From Zygosaccharomyces rouxii (lineage: Eukaryota; Ascomycota; Saccharomycetes; Saccharomycetales; Saccharomycetaceae): a stretch of 64,000 bases of DNA. Of this stretch, positions 47,622 to 57,495 are shown piece by piece. Under the pieces are notes generated by a model. That model was not told the DNA's origin. It did no database searches and saw nothing but the letters and a program-made list of their open reading frames with translations. The stretch is taken from assembly GCF_000026365.1 (NCBI RefSeq), contig NC_012991.1:1302001-1366000 (forward strand), read 5' to 3'. The position numbers and the translations under genes were made by a program. How positions within the stretch are numbered: position 1 is the stretch's first letter; each line of letters begins with the position of its first letter.

Positions 47622-48626
47622 TCATATTCCTGGTTTTGGTCTTAAACTGTCAATGAATGTCCTTTTACTTTCAGAATAGTTGGTAAATTCGTTTTCATAT
47701 TGATCTTCCTCTTGAATCTCTGAAGTATTTTTTATATCGTAATTGTTCTTTAAAGAATACACCGGTTGTTTATTATTATTATTATTATTATTACTGACCT
47801 TCACATCCACCAGTGATGCGGCAGTGGCACTTTTCGGAGTATCAAAAACATTATCGTAACTAGTTGTGCCTTTAACTGCAGACATCACTGACGAAGATCT
47901 TGTATGCAATGAAGATCTTGATACATTGGTATTTGTATTTGTATTGGAATTTGAATTGGAACGCGATAAACTCGTTGCTGATTGTGTGCCCCTTGGATAA
48001 GATCCAAAATCATTATTCCTTAAATTTTTCATAATGACTTTTTCATTATTTTGCTGATTTTGTTGTATGGTAGCAGCAGTATCCTGTTCATTATTATCTT
48101 CTGAAAATAATTTCGGTTCAGTATTGGCTAATACAGGTATCATTTGATCATAAACAGTCTCTTGATGTAGATTTGGTCTTTTCCTCATATTTTGCGTCGA
48201 ATCCAGCGACAAATTTGAACCATTGTTATCAACATTAATACCTGTAGGTAATTGCCGTATTCTGTAAGCATTTAGATTTCTTCTATATGCTGGCATATAA
48301 TGTTTACTCTGATGCTTATTTTGATGTGTTTCATTCGGTTGCTGCAATTGTTCTGATGAACTTGAACCTTGAATCCCCGACGATTCAACAGACTCATCAT
48401 TAACATAAACATCTTTCTTTTCCTGTTGTGTTTCTTGCCATGTTCCTAAATTATCAAAACTGATGAATCCACTTTCATCACGAATAATGTTCTCCAATTC
48501 ACAATCTCTTGCATCTTCTTTCTTGTAACGACGTTGCATTCGAATCCAAAACACAATTGCTAGGAGAAAGCTTAATCCTACTGGTAAACCAACAGCGCAC
48601 CCAACAGCTATTGAAACATCACCCAT
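47622..48626 (-). CDS. SKG1: Single-pass membrane protein Skg1/Aim20 type
   Basis: This 334-residue protein is the single counterpart of SKG1 (YKR100C, 355) and AIM20 (YIL158W, 204). A short N-terminus and one membrane segment (about residues 4-27, SIAVGCAVGLPVGLSFLLAI) are followed by a basic stop-transfer RMQRRYKK, giving an outside-in anchor. The cytosolic tail is polar and low complexity, rich in Asn, Ser and Gln, with a short conserved block DESGFISFDNLGTWQET (about 50-66). Skg1 is a bud-localised membrane protein whose loss affects cell-wall polymer composition. Neighbours COA1 and BNR1 confirm the locus. Confidence 0.85.
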   Translation of the reverse strand: MGDVSIAVGCAVGLPVGLSFLLAIVFWIRMQRRYKKEDARDCELENIIRDESGFISFDNLGTWQETQQEKKDVYVNDESVESSGIQGSSSSEQLQQPNETHQNKHQSKHYMPAYRRNLNAYRIRQLPTGINVDNNGSNLSLDSTQNMRKRPNLHQETVYDQMIPVLANTEPKLFSEDNNEQDTAATIQQNQQNNEKVIMKNLRNNDFGSYPRGTQSATSLSRSNSNSNTNTNTNVSRSSLHTRSSSVMSAVKGTTSYDNVFDTPKSATAASLVDVKVSNNNNNNNKQPVYSLKNNYDIKNTSEIQEEDQYENEFTNYSESKRTFIDSLRPKPGI

Positions 48627-49397
48627 GATTTGCTTGTATCAACAACTTCCTCTAACTTTTAGTTGTAGTTGTACTAGTAGTGGTAATAGCGGTAACGAAA
48701 TAACTAGAATAATAATAATAAGTGACAAAATTTGAAAAGAGGAACTACAATCCTTTCCTAATTTTACAGCAAAGGAGGTTTATCTAGAATACCACTAATT
48801 TTGAAACTTAATGCAAATCACTACTATTCTAAGTGATGAGAGAAAGAACTATGCAAACAAAGAAAGAAGAAACCAAGCTAAACCAAGTTAAGCTAGGCTA
48901 GATTTGGAATAAGGGAAACATACCTAGGGCCAAAAAAAGAACAACAAACGAAAAAGAAAAATTCCTGTTCTTTTAAAAAAATATTTGTTAAATAGTTTAT
49001 CTCTCTTCAGTCTTCAACATCTCGAAACTGCAGGGAATCAGAGAGACGTTTCGAGTTCCTTGCGGCTGCTTCTGTTAATCCACTCGAATACTCTTGGTGT
49101 TTCCACCTTTACGTACACTGAATGAAAAACAACCAATTTGGGTAATGAGGTGTGAGGCTACGCCCCATTGGTTATGTAACGCGTATAAGCACCACGAAGG
49201 TGGAACGGAATGTGATGAGATAGGTTAACCAAGATGCGATAACTAATTAGTTAACTAAAGGGTCCGATTACGTACGTATACCCTTCCTTTCATTTACAAC
49301 TAGAGATATACGCGTAATTACGGTACTTAAGTTAAAAACAGGAATAAAGAAAAGAGGTGATTGTACCATAAATAGCTTGGCCTGGCTTTCCCGTTGT
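48627..49397. other. BNR1-SKG1 intergenic region
   Basis: A 771-bp spacer upstream of SKG1 and downstream of BNR1, both on the minus strand. It is A+T-rich near SKG1 and contains CACGAAGG and TACGTACGTA-type palindromic words near 49190-49285. I looked for box C/D signatures: a TGATGA occurs near 49213 but has no matching D box. No gene is supported. Confidence 0.35.
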
Positions 49398-52300
49398 TCA
49401 GATATTTTGAATATCGTTTAACATCGCTTGAGTCCTTTCTAGTAATTCACCTCTTTTCGAGTTCTGAGATTCAACCGGTGAGCTTTCTTTAGTGGTGAAT
49501 TCGCGTTGATGGTCATCATCATTAACGTCATGATTATTATCGTTATTACCACCATTTTCCCTTTCGCGAACACTTTTATTGTTACCCGTACTGCTAATTT
49601 CGTTATTAGTTTTACCCGTAGTAGTAGTAGTCATGGTTGTGGAGAGTACGGATTTATCTAACATTCGTGTACTCCTGCGGCGTCTTAGTGGTTCAGGGTT
49701 CTTCTTAACTCCACGTAATTTTGAAAGTAAAAGATCCACGGCGTCGTCTTCACCATCACCACCTTCTTCTTCTTCAACTGCTTCTTGTCCGCTAGTGTTC
49801 ATGAGCTGTGGTTTATTGGAAACGTTAGGCTCCTTAACATCATCCAATCTTTTAACATTATTCGTAGTTGTAGTACTATTTTTGGTACTTCTACGTGTAT
49901 CAAGTAATTTTTTCCTTTGTTCATAAACACGATATGCTTCTTCTTTTTCGATATTTTCCTTGGCACATTTTTTAAATACGACAGAAAATTCACCAAAATT
50001 TGCAAAAAAAGAATTTTTAGCCTCTTTGTCCATTGGATTTTCTCCGAAATATTTCATCAACTTGTCTAAATCTGCACTGATTAACTTGTATTGATCCCAT
50101 AACAATTGTGATTTTGTCTTGGCTCTGTTAATCTTGTATTTCACCTTACGCATAATTTCGTCCTTGGGATGTAAATTTGATTGTTGTGAAAGGATTCCCT
50201 CCGTTGTCATACGAACGACTGAGTTTACTTTCGAACAATACTCTTCACACTCTGATTGTATGTGATCAAAGGAAATATATCCTAATGCTTCTGCCTTATT
50301 AAGATCATCGGTAAAATGATAAATATCTGGATATTTGACTCTAACCACTTTTTCAATAAAATGTAAAAAAGATAAATTGTTATCGACACTTGATTTGACG
50401 AACGATAATTTTGATAAGGAGTTTAACCTGATACCGCTGACATTTTTCTTGTTCATATAATTACCAATTTCCATTATGATGTAGAGCAACTGCTTAAGTC
50501 TAAATGCATTTTTAATCTTTTGAATAGCGTCGTCAATATTCTGTAATTTGTAAACTAAATCGTAATAATCTCTTTCATAAGTGGCAAATATTAAAAGGCA
50601 TTTTGATCTTTCTCGCCAGTAAGATCTTAAATTGTAACATAATTCAAGGAAAATTCGATCTGGACGTTCCAACTCATTGGGGTCAACAGTTGGTGATTTG
50701 TTCTCTTGGAAATCAGCACTATACGGTGCAAACGACCTAGATAAACTTGCTGGAATATTCGTTAACTCTTCATTGTTGAAAAATTCTAGTACGCTAACGT
50801 TTTGTAAAATATCGTTATCGCATCTAAGAACCTTTAAGACAAATTCTTCCACTGGATATTGTGAATACATGTGTAAATTAATACCAAATTGTTGTGCCAG
50901 ATCTCTTGATAAAAAGCTCTTCAATTGGGTTGTTTTCTTCGTGCTATTATCATTTTTAACTTTTTTCACAGTGGAATTCTTGAGTTGGAAAGTTGTTTGT
51001 ACTTTTTCAAAGATACCACTAATCTCTAGCTCTTTCACTGTCTCTTCACGCTGTTCATTATCCTCCCAAACGGTCTTCTCCACATCATCAATTTTTTCCC
51101 AATGAATTTGTTTCAAACTCTGTTTTGGTTTATCTGGTATTGGTGCTGGCGGCGCTTCCCCTACGGACAAGATTTTTCCCGGTAATGGGGGTGGGGGAGG
51201 TGGTCCTGATGAAGCCTGTCCTTCAGATGCTTTTTTCATTGGAGGCAGCGGTGGCGCTGGCGGTGGAGGCGGAGGTGGAGGCGTTGGGATTGCAGCTTTT
51301 ACTAAATTAGTAGGTAAAGGAGGAGGAGGAGGAGGAGGTGGTGGTGGTGGTGCTGGAGCAGAGGCTGGAGAAGGGGACACAAACTGTTCCGGTGCCTTCC
51401 CCGGTCCCTGTGCATCGCTAGCAACTGATACGTAACCGGATGGTAATTTTGGCAAAGGCGGTAACCATGAGAAAGCACTATTGCCACCGTTATGGTTACC
51501 ACTTGTTTGAGACGCTTGTCTGAAATGCGAGCTTGCATTACTATTTCCAGGTGGCAGCCCCATGGATATTTGTTTTCTAGGCTCATCAGCAACGTAGGCG
51601 GCTAGGGAACCGACCCTCCGAGATTTTGTCAGCGTCTTACCAGGTCCTTTACCTAATTTGTGTTTATTTACATCTTTGTGGGGTTTTAAATTTTGGAAAA
51701 GTGTAGTAGGAGTAGTAGTGGGACTAGTAGGAGTACCACCTCTTACATGAGATGATTGATTATTCATTTGTTGGTGTGATAAAGTTTGATCTAATAATTT
51801 TTTCTCTTCCCTTCTTTCATCTTTAATAGATTTGAATTGATTCTGTAAGCGTCGGAGTTCGAGTTCTTTATCCTTCAATAATGCAGTCGTATATTCAAAT
51901 TTTTGTATAATTTGATCCTTATTTGTATCTCTTAGTTTTTCTAATTGACCTTTTTCTTCCTGTAAAGAACGCACAGCATCCTGCAGAAAGTTTATCTCAC
52001 CCATTGCCCTTTTTGCAATCTCATCTGATTCCAAATTGTCTACCAAAGTGTTTATGGAATCTTGAAAAACAGATTCTGGATCAAATTCCATATTATTGTA
52101 GAGATTTGATTCCAAAAATTGAAACATGATTATTAAGGCCTTCAATACTTTTACCGACTCAGACGTGGTCTTTGATTTTAACATTTCACTAATTGACTGA
52201 ATGAGAGTTCCAAAAGGTTGTTCTAAACTTGTATTTTTGGTGTTTGCCACGATTGATTCCAATGCATTCCCATAAAACAAATCTGCTAATGATGGTTTAT

Positions 52301-53672
52301 CGGCAAATTGTGCTATAAGAACGTGTTCTGTATTGATGTAAATTTCAATTTGTTCATCGATAATTTCATTTTTCAGATTATCTTTCATCAAATAGAAACA
52401 ACGATGAATACCATTTTCCTTTAGCCTTTTCACCAGTTGTAATTTTCTCTGTTTATCTGTTAATGCCTGTAAAATGGAATTTATTAAAAAGAGCGTGGTG
52501 GATGCAAAATCTATTCGTAATTGTTCAGTATTGGTGAATTGTAAAAAGAAAGAATTGTCTTGTGTGTATAATTTTTCCATATCTGAATTTAAAATGGGAT
52601 CTGTTTTGGATGATAACGAGATATTTACCTGTTGTAACCAACTTTTAAGTCGAGGTGATAAATGGTTTAAAACTTTCTCATATCCTAATTGATCATCCAC
52701 ATAGGTCAATAGTAATAATAACTCACAAGATAACGTTCGAATCTTTAAATATGTGTATTTGTCATTTAGAAGGGAACAAAAATAATCTACCAAATGGGAA
52801 CAATTAAGAATGAACTGTCTTCCCTCTGCATAATTCATTATGGTTTTAAAGCATCGCAGATAAACAAACTGATTATTTGGTTGGATTCTGTGACAGCAAT
52901 CTGCTAAAGCGGTAATATGATTTTCATCCAAAAATGTTTTACAAAATGATTCATGCCGAAGTTGTTTTTCCAATTGGTGTAAGACCCTAGAGATCTTATG
53001 AGGTTGATCCTTTAGATTTTCTAAATTTTGTGAAAGTTCCTCTTCTTGAAAATTTGTAGCCAATAAATTGTCTGGTGACCAAGCACCTTTAGGTGATTGG
53101 AAATCATCACCCGCTTGCATCTTACAAACAAGAGCCCATTTCCTTTTCTTTGAAATATTATGCAGATTCTTTCTTGCGTCCCCCCAAAAAAATGTTCGAT
53201 CCTTTAGCATGTCATCAAAAATGGCATCAACAACATCATCATTTGGAATCTTTTTCAAGTCAAATACAACAGATGGTGGTGATGATGATTCAGATATTCT
53301 TCGTCTTCTTCTTGTTCTATTCTCCTCTTGTATATGTGATAATTCATGCCGCTGATTTTGTTGTTGCTGTGATCTTTTTATGGATCCTTTTAAATTCCCC
53401 AACTCTCCAGTGGACATGTTTTTATTCTTCATTAGTGGCGGGAGATCATGCTGACGATCTAATGCAAACCCTGCTAATGAAAGACCCGTGCTAATAACTT
53501 GAGAAGTATTTTGAATATTTTGATCTAAAGATCTGGCTCTTCTAACGTAATCATGAGGATCAACCCATCGAGATTTTCCCAAATATTGAAAACTACCCCC
53601 TTCTTCTTGTTCACCTTTCTCAATAAAAACAAACTCTTCACTGTCTTCCCTCTTGTCTTGAAACATAACCAT
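49398..53672 (-). CDS. BNR1: Formin Bnr1, actin cable nucleator
   Basis: Bnr1 nucleates actin cables from the bud neck under Rho control. The 1424-residue protein (S. cerevisiae 1375) has a GTPase-binding/FH3 region (about 145-540; KKIPNDDVVDAIFDDMLKDR) and a coiled coil (about 565-650). An FH1 domain with two long proline runs (about 765-835) is followed by FH2 (about 860-1275; QIHWEKIDDVEKTVWEDNE, LNSLSKLSFVKSS and IMEIGNYMNKKN). A C-terminal autoregulatory-type motif DAVDLLLSKLRG followed by RRRRS sits near 1310-1335. The tail is Asn/Thr-rich. The frame is open from a GTG at 53690; the ATG at 53672 is used, with another at 53666. It is the ortholog of YIL159W, divergent from POT1. Confidence 0.95.
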   Translation of the reverse strand: MVMFQDKREDSEEFVFIEKGEQEEGGSFQYLGKSRWVDPHDYVRRARSLDQNIQNTSQVISTGLSLAGFALDRQHDLPPLMKNKNMSTGELGNLKGSIKRSQQQQNQRHELSHIQEENRTRRRRRISESSSPPSVVFDLKKIPNDDVVDAIFDDMLKDRTFFWGDARKNLHNISKKRKWALVCKMQAGDDFQSPKGAWSPDNLLATNFQEEELSQNLENLKDQPHKISRVLHQLEKQLRHESFCKTFLDENHITALADCCHRIQPNNQFVYLRCFKTIMNYAEGRQFILNCSHLVDYFCSLLNDKYTYLKIRTLSCELLLLLTYVDDQLGYEKVLNHLSPRLKSWLQQVNISLSSKTDPILNSDMEKLYTQDNSFFLQFTNTEQLRIDFASTTLFLINSILQALTDKQRKLQLVKRLKENGIHRCFYLMKDNLKNEIIDEQIEIYINTEHVLIAQFADKPSLADLFYGNALESIVANTKNTSLEQPFGTLIQSISEMLKSKTTSESVKVLKALIIMFQFLESNLYNNMEFDPESVFQDSINTLVDNLESDEIAKRAMGEINFLQDAVRSLQEEKGQLEKLRDTNKDQIIQKFEYTTALLKDKELELRRLQNQFKSIKDERREEKKLLDQTLSHQQMNNQSSHVRGGTPTSPTTTPTTLFQNLKPHKDVNKHKLGKGPGKTLTKSRRVGSLAAYVADEPRKQISMGLPPGNSNASSHFRQASQTSGNHNGGNSAFSWLPPLPKLPSGYVSVASDAQGPGKAPEQFVSPSPASAPAPPPPPPPPPPPLPTNLVKAAIPTPPPPPPPPAPPLPPMKKASEGQASSGPPPPPPLPGKILSVGEAPPAPIPDKPKQSLKQIHWEKIDDVEKTVWEDNEQREETVKELEISGIFEKVQTTFQLKNSTVKKVKNDNSTKKTTQLKSFLSRDLAQQFGINLHMYSQYPVEEFVLKVLRCDNDILQNVSVLEFFNNEELTNIPASLSRSFAPYSADFQENKSPTVDPNELERPDRIFLELCYNLRSYWRERSKCLLIFATYERDYYDLVYKLQNIDDAIQKIKNAFRLKQLLYIIMEIGNYMNKKNVSGIRLNSLSKLSFVKSSVDNNLSFLHFIEKVVRVKYPDIYHFTDDLNKAEALGYISFDHIQSECEEYCSKVNSVVRMTTEGILSQQSNLHPKDEIMRKVKYKINRAKTKSQLLWDQYKLISADLDKLMKYFGENPMDKEAKNSFFANFGEFSVVFKKCAKENIEKEEAYRVYEQRKKLLDTRRSTKNSTTTTNNVKRLDDVKEPNVSNKPQLMNTSGQEAVEEEEGGDGEDDAVDLLLSKLRGVKKNPEPLRRRRSTRMLDKSVLSTTMTTTTTGKTNNEISSTGNNKSVRERENGGNNDNNHDVNDDDHQREFTTKESSPVESQNSKRGELLERTQAMLNDIQNI

Positions 53673-54405
53673 CAATGCACTGTCCTGCACTGCAACGAAT
53701 GTTTAAAGTCTAGGGAGGTGTACACAGTTGGTACAGACCTAAGAGTTCCAAGAATGCTTTTTTTATTTTTTTTGTTTTGAATCTAACCAAGAGAAAGATA
53801 CTACTGGTAGCGATTGTGTTTAATAAAAAACTAATACAAAAAATGCAAACGCAATGAAGGATCTTCGGACAATCAAACGTAATTCTGTTGGATCTTAATT
53901 GAAGCTCTGTTTTTGGTTAATTGATGTCTGTTTCCATTAGATCTGGTGGACTTTCGTGTATGTGTATGTTTGTATGGTCTACACAGAAACTTTTCAGGAA
54001 ACGCGAAAAAAAAACAAAAAAAAAACGAATAAATTTTTTTGACGCGTGCGTCCTGATACTCACGTGTACACGGATATAAACAACTTTTCTCCGAACGGGA
54101 AAAATATATATATATATATATTTCGGCCGTAATCACTTAAACACCGTTTTCTAGATCCTATCGCCTCCTCCCTTAGAAAAGGAAACTGTGGGGTAATTAA
54201 ATTAGTATTATTATTTCCAAACCGCCGTTAAATTACATCATTAACTGTTAAGTTCTCCTCAACGGTCTTAGCGGCTGACCTTTTTTCCCCAACAGATATA
54301 TAAAAGAAGTAGATTGGGAAGGATACTTGGATACTTCTTTACTGATGAAGGCCGATCGTTATTTCGAAGACAGCTATCGGAGAGATTAACGAGAATAAGT
54401 GAAGT
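53673..54405. promoter_or_regulatory. BNR1-POT1 divergent promoter
   Basis: This 733-bp region contains a perfect oleate response element at 54124-54146 and a TATA element TATATAAAAG at 54297-54306, 100 bp before the POT1 ATG. A (TA)n stretch at 54107-54121 adjoins the ORE. No additional gene is seen. Confidence 0.55.
54124..54146 (+). promoter_or_regulatory. Oleate response element (ORE) of POT1
   Basis: The sequence is CGG-CCG-TAA, then 11 nt, then CCG. It fits the ORE consensus CGG N3 TNA N9-12 CCG exactly and lies 260 bp upstream of POT1. OREs bind the zinc-cluster pair Oaf1-Pip2 that induces peroxisomal beta-oxidation genes on fatty acids. The match is seen; binding is inferred. Confidence 0.7.
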
Positions 54406-55641
54406 ATGTCAGCAAGATTATCAAATGTTAGGGATCACATCGCTGGCGGTAGTGATGCATATCACACAAATATTCACGAAAAGAGACCAGATGATATTGT
54501 AATCGTCAGTGCGCACAGATCAGCAATTGCGAAGGGCTTTAAAGGTTCATTTAAGGATGTAAACTCCGATTACCTCTTGTTAGAATTTTTAAAGGAGTTT
54601 TTCGACCAGCTTCCTCCTCAAATCCAAAATCATAAGGAGATCATAGGTGAAGTGGCTTGCGGTAATGTTTTAAATAAAGGCGCAGGTGCCACAGAACATA
54701 GGGGTGCTATGTTAGCTGCAGGTCTGCCATATCAGATACCATTTTTAGCCGTTAACAGACAATGTTCTTCGGGCTTGACTGCGGTTAACGATATTGCGAA
54801 TAAGATTAGAGTTGGACAAATTGACATAGGATTAGCATGTGGTGTTGAGTCTATGACGAAGAATTATCCACTTAAGGATCCCTTAGGTTTGATTTCTGAC
54901 GAATTAAAAAACAATAAAGCCGCTAAAAAATGTATGCTACCAATGGGTATCACGAACGAAAACATCTCAAGTAATTTTACCATCAGTAGACAGATACAGG
55001 ATGAATATGCAGCAAATTCTTACAACAAAGCTGAAAGAGCCATTGAACAAGGTTTGTTTAAAGAAGAAATTCTACCATTACGTTTACCAAATGGTGAAGT
55101 GATATCAACTGATGAAGGTCCTCGTAAAGGTGTTACCTCACAAAATTTAAGTAAATTGAAACCTGTTTTCATTAAGGATAAAGGTACTACCACCGCTGGT
55201 AATTCATCGCAACTTTCTGATGGTGTCGCGGGTGTTCTCTTAGCAAGAAGATCTGTCGCTGAAAAATTGAATTTACCAATCTTGGGTAGATACGTGGCGT
55301 TCCAATCTGTCGGTGTACCACCAGAAATTATGGGGGTTGGTCCTGCATTTGCCATTCCAAGGGTCTTGAAGGACGTTGGCTTGACGGTTGATGATATTGA
55401 CATCTTTGAAATTAATGAAGCTTTTGCCGCTCAGGCATTGTACTGTGTTCATACATTAGGTATTGATATTGAAAAGGTTAATCCAAGGGGTGGTGCTATC
55501 GCTTTGGGTCATCCCTTGGGTTGCACAGGCGCTCGTCAAGTGGCAACTATTTTGCGAGAATTACAACCAGGTCAAGTCGGTGTCGTAAGTATGTGTATCG
55601 GTACCGGTATGGGGGCCGCTGCCGTTTTTGTTAAGGAGTAA
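54406..55641 (+). CDS. POT1: Peroxisomal 3-ketoacyl-CoA thiolase
   Basis: Pot1 performs the last step of beta-oxidation, releasing acetyl-CoA in the peroxisome. The 411-residue protein (S. cerevisiae 417) has the acyl-enzyme cysteine in NRQCSSGLTAVNDIA (about 115-129), the NEAFAAQAL motif, GGAIALGHPLGCTGARQ (about 362-378), and the second active-site Cys in MCIGTGMGAA. The N-terminus MSARLSNVRDHI provides a PTS2 nonapeptide RLSNVRDHI, with Ile where the consensus has Leu or Ala. The start matches the S. cerevisiae protein. It is the ortholog of YIL160C, between the BNR1 and YIL161W orthologs. Confidence 0.97.
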   Translation: MSARLSNVRDHIAGGSDAYHTNIHEKRPDDIVIVSAHRSAIAKGFKGSFKDVNSDYLLLEFLKEFFDQLPPQIQNHKEIIGEVACGNVLNKGAGATEHRGAMLAAGLPYQIPFLAVNRQCSSGLTAVNDIANKIRVGQIDIGLACGVESMTKNYPLKDPLGLISDELKNNKAAKKCMLPMGITNENISSNFTISRQIQDEYAANSYNKAERAIEQGLFKEEILPLRLPNGEVISTDEGPRKGVTSQNLSKLKPVFIKDKGTTTAGNSSQLSDGVAGVLLARRSVAEKLNLPILGRYVAFQSVGVPPEIMGVGPAFAIPRVLKDVGLTVDDIDIFEINEAFAAQALYCVHTLGIDIEKVNPRGGAIALGHPLGCTGARQVATILRELQPGQVGVVSMCIGTGMGAAAVFVKE

Positions 55642-55768
55642 ATTGTTTTTGCAATGAAAAGTGTGAGAAAAACGAAAAAGAGCACAAAAGAAACTATATA
55701 TATATATCGTTACGTTAGGTCATATATATCAACATTCATGAATGCCATGTAAATTTTGTTTATTATCA

Positions 55769-56575
55769 CTATACGAATTTACTATGAAAAGACTTCTCAC
55801 GTTTATCGATTAACTTGTAACCTGGCTGTGATAAATATTCCGCCCTTTCCACTAAATAATTTAACTGAGAAATAATGGGTTCACCTAGGGACAATAATTG
55901 ACTGGATTTATAGTTAAAATTTTTTGTCAATCTGTCTAATTTTTCCTCTAAATTACCAGGTTGTTGTTGAGCATTTGATTTACCGTACTGTAATTTTATA
56001 GGTGATTTTGGATAATCTAACGGAACGTTAATAATGAATTTGCAATTAGGAACACCTAATAATTTTTGATTTCTCGTAAATCCATAAGAGGTAACGTATT
56101 GCCCACGCTTGAAAAGTCTAAAATTTCTGTCCGATAAAACATGTATGCATTGAGCTATTTCATTCTCTCTTCGTATAGAAAGTTCTTTTTTGGATGTGTC
56201 AATCGATAATTTAAAATCCTTACCTTCTTTCTTATCATTTTTATTCTTTGACGTGGGTCGCCTCTTGCCGCCATTATTGTGATGTTCGTTATCCTTATTT
56301 TTTGGTTTCCTTTCGTTATTTGAGTTTTGGTTCTTCTTACGCCTTGAGGGTGCATTCTTATCAGTTCCTGATTTCTCGTCTTGGGCTTCTTTCTTCTTGT
56401 CATGTGTTTGTTCATTATTGGATGCTCCCTTTTTGTTTTGACGCTTCCCAGTATGATTTTTAGATCCACGATGTTTTAGAGAATGATGGTGATTATACCG
56501 CTTCTCTTGATGACTAGATGCACTATTACTGTCTGATACAGTAGATGTACTCAGACTTGGACTTGGATCTGGCAT
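55769..56575 (-). CDS. YIL161W-like protein of unknown function
   Basis: This 268-residue protein is convergent with POT1 as YIL161W (235 residues) is in S. cerevisiae. The N-terminal 120 residues are extremely basic and polar, rich in Lys, Asn, His and Ser, which would suit RNA binding. The C-terminal part (about 125-268) looks globular: ENEIAQCIHVLSDRNFRLF, then KFIINVPLDYPKSPIKLQYG and EEKLDRLTKNFNYKSSQLL. The segment INVPLDYPKSPIKL recalls the strand and YPxxxP turn of RWD/UBC-type folds, which is only a suggestion. It is the last gene of the conserved YIL block; beyond it synteny stops. The function is unknown. Confidence 0.78.
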   Translation of the reverse strand: MPDPSPSLSTSTVSDSNSASSHQEKRYNHHHSLKHRGSKNHTGKRQNKKGASNNEQTHDKKKEAQDEKSGTDKNAPSRRKKNQNSNNERKPKNKDNEHHNNGGKRRPTSKNKNDKKEGKDFKLSIDTSKKELSIRRENEIAQCIHVLSDRNFRLFKRGQYVTSYGFTRNQKLLGVPNCKFIINVPLDYPKSPIKLQYGKSNAQQQPGNLEEKLDRLTKNFNYKSSQLLSLGEPIISQLNYLVERAEYLSQPGYKLIDKREKSFHSKFV

Positions 56576-57018
56576 TTCTAGTGTCTATAAAGTACCAGCT
56601 TGTCGATCTTTAACGATGTAGAGGATCTTATAACCTCATCTTCGGATTTTTTTTATTTTTTCCTGTCATTCTTCCCGTACTTCAGCTCTATCATGAAGAC
56701 AGGGTAACACACTGGTGCTCTATCATAATAGATAAATATGTTAGTGAGTAGTTAGAATAAGCAAGGAATTGAACAGTCAAATTTAACTGCTAATATCATG
56801 ATTGAACAGCCATGAATAGATTCGCAATCTCATTTCTGTATGCATTTGATATTAGTTTATAAATTCCCAGGTTCGAATCCCGAACAGAAGATTTTATTCT
56901 ACAGTTGAGAAAAATACACAGAAATTCGAAAAACACAGGGTATTACTGATTACACTCAGATGAACGTTGCTGCCAAATAGCAGCCGCATTTGTACTTACA
57001 GAGTGTAAGAAAAAATAA
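56576..57018. other. Intergenic region with an orphan RNA polymerase III B-box
   Basis: The 443 bp between the YIL161W-like gene and tRNA-Ser carry a perfect B-box GGTTCGAATCC at 56870-56880 on the + strand without a tRNA around it (see findings). No coding frame is supported. Confidence 0.45.
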
Positions 57019-57100
57019 CGACAACTGCAGGATTCGAACCTGCGCGGGCAGAGCCCAAAAGATTTCTAATCTTTCGCCTTAACCACTCGGCCAAATTGTC
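57019..57100 (-). tRNA. tRNA-Ser (anticodon AGA)
   Basis: An 82-nt intronless tRNA on the minus strand. The acceptor stem GACAATT pairs with AGTTGTC (one G-U), with discriminator G. The D-arm A-box is TGGCCGAGTGG and the anticodon stem-loop is AAAGA-TTAGAAA-TCTTT with anticodon AGA. A long serine-type variable arm (GGGCTCTGCCC) and T-arm GGTTCGAATCC follow. The sequence is nearly that of S. cerevisiae tRNA-Ser(AGA). The mature CCA is not encoded. Confidence 0.97.
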
Positions 57101-57495
57101 ACGTTGAATTAATGGAACTTGAAAGAGTAAACTAGTTCACCAAGTCTTGGCATGCGTGTCCTACAACATCAAAAGGCAACATCAGAAATATTAAGAGGAG
57201 GAAGTGCACTTCAGAAACTTGGATATTCCAGTGCTCGCACCGGTATTAATAGTATGTATGTCGTCAGAATTCACATGTTATGTTTTAAATTATAATCTGT
57301 ATTATGAGCGGAAGCGAATCACACGGTAATTTCAATGCATGAGGCTAATCTTCATGTTTCCCTGAACCAGTATACTCTTTTTACAAAGGATAGTTTGAAA
57401 ATTTAGAGAAGTAGTTACACCGAAAGGAATTAATCCTTCAAGCGTTTCTTTATCCTACTGGTTCAATATTGAGAGTCCCCGTACAAACAGTTAGT
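57101..57495. other. tRNA-Ser to reductase intergenic region
   Basis: A 395-bp spacer upstream of the GRE2-type gene with no recognisable gene or element. tRNA flanks are common insertion points in yeasts, but no LTR was recognised here. Confidence 0.35.

Noticed and set aside
49200..49390. A box C/D snoRNA suggested by TGATGA near 49213
   Set aside because: No CTGA D box or terminal stem at a suitable distance.
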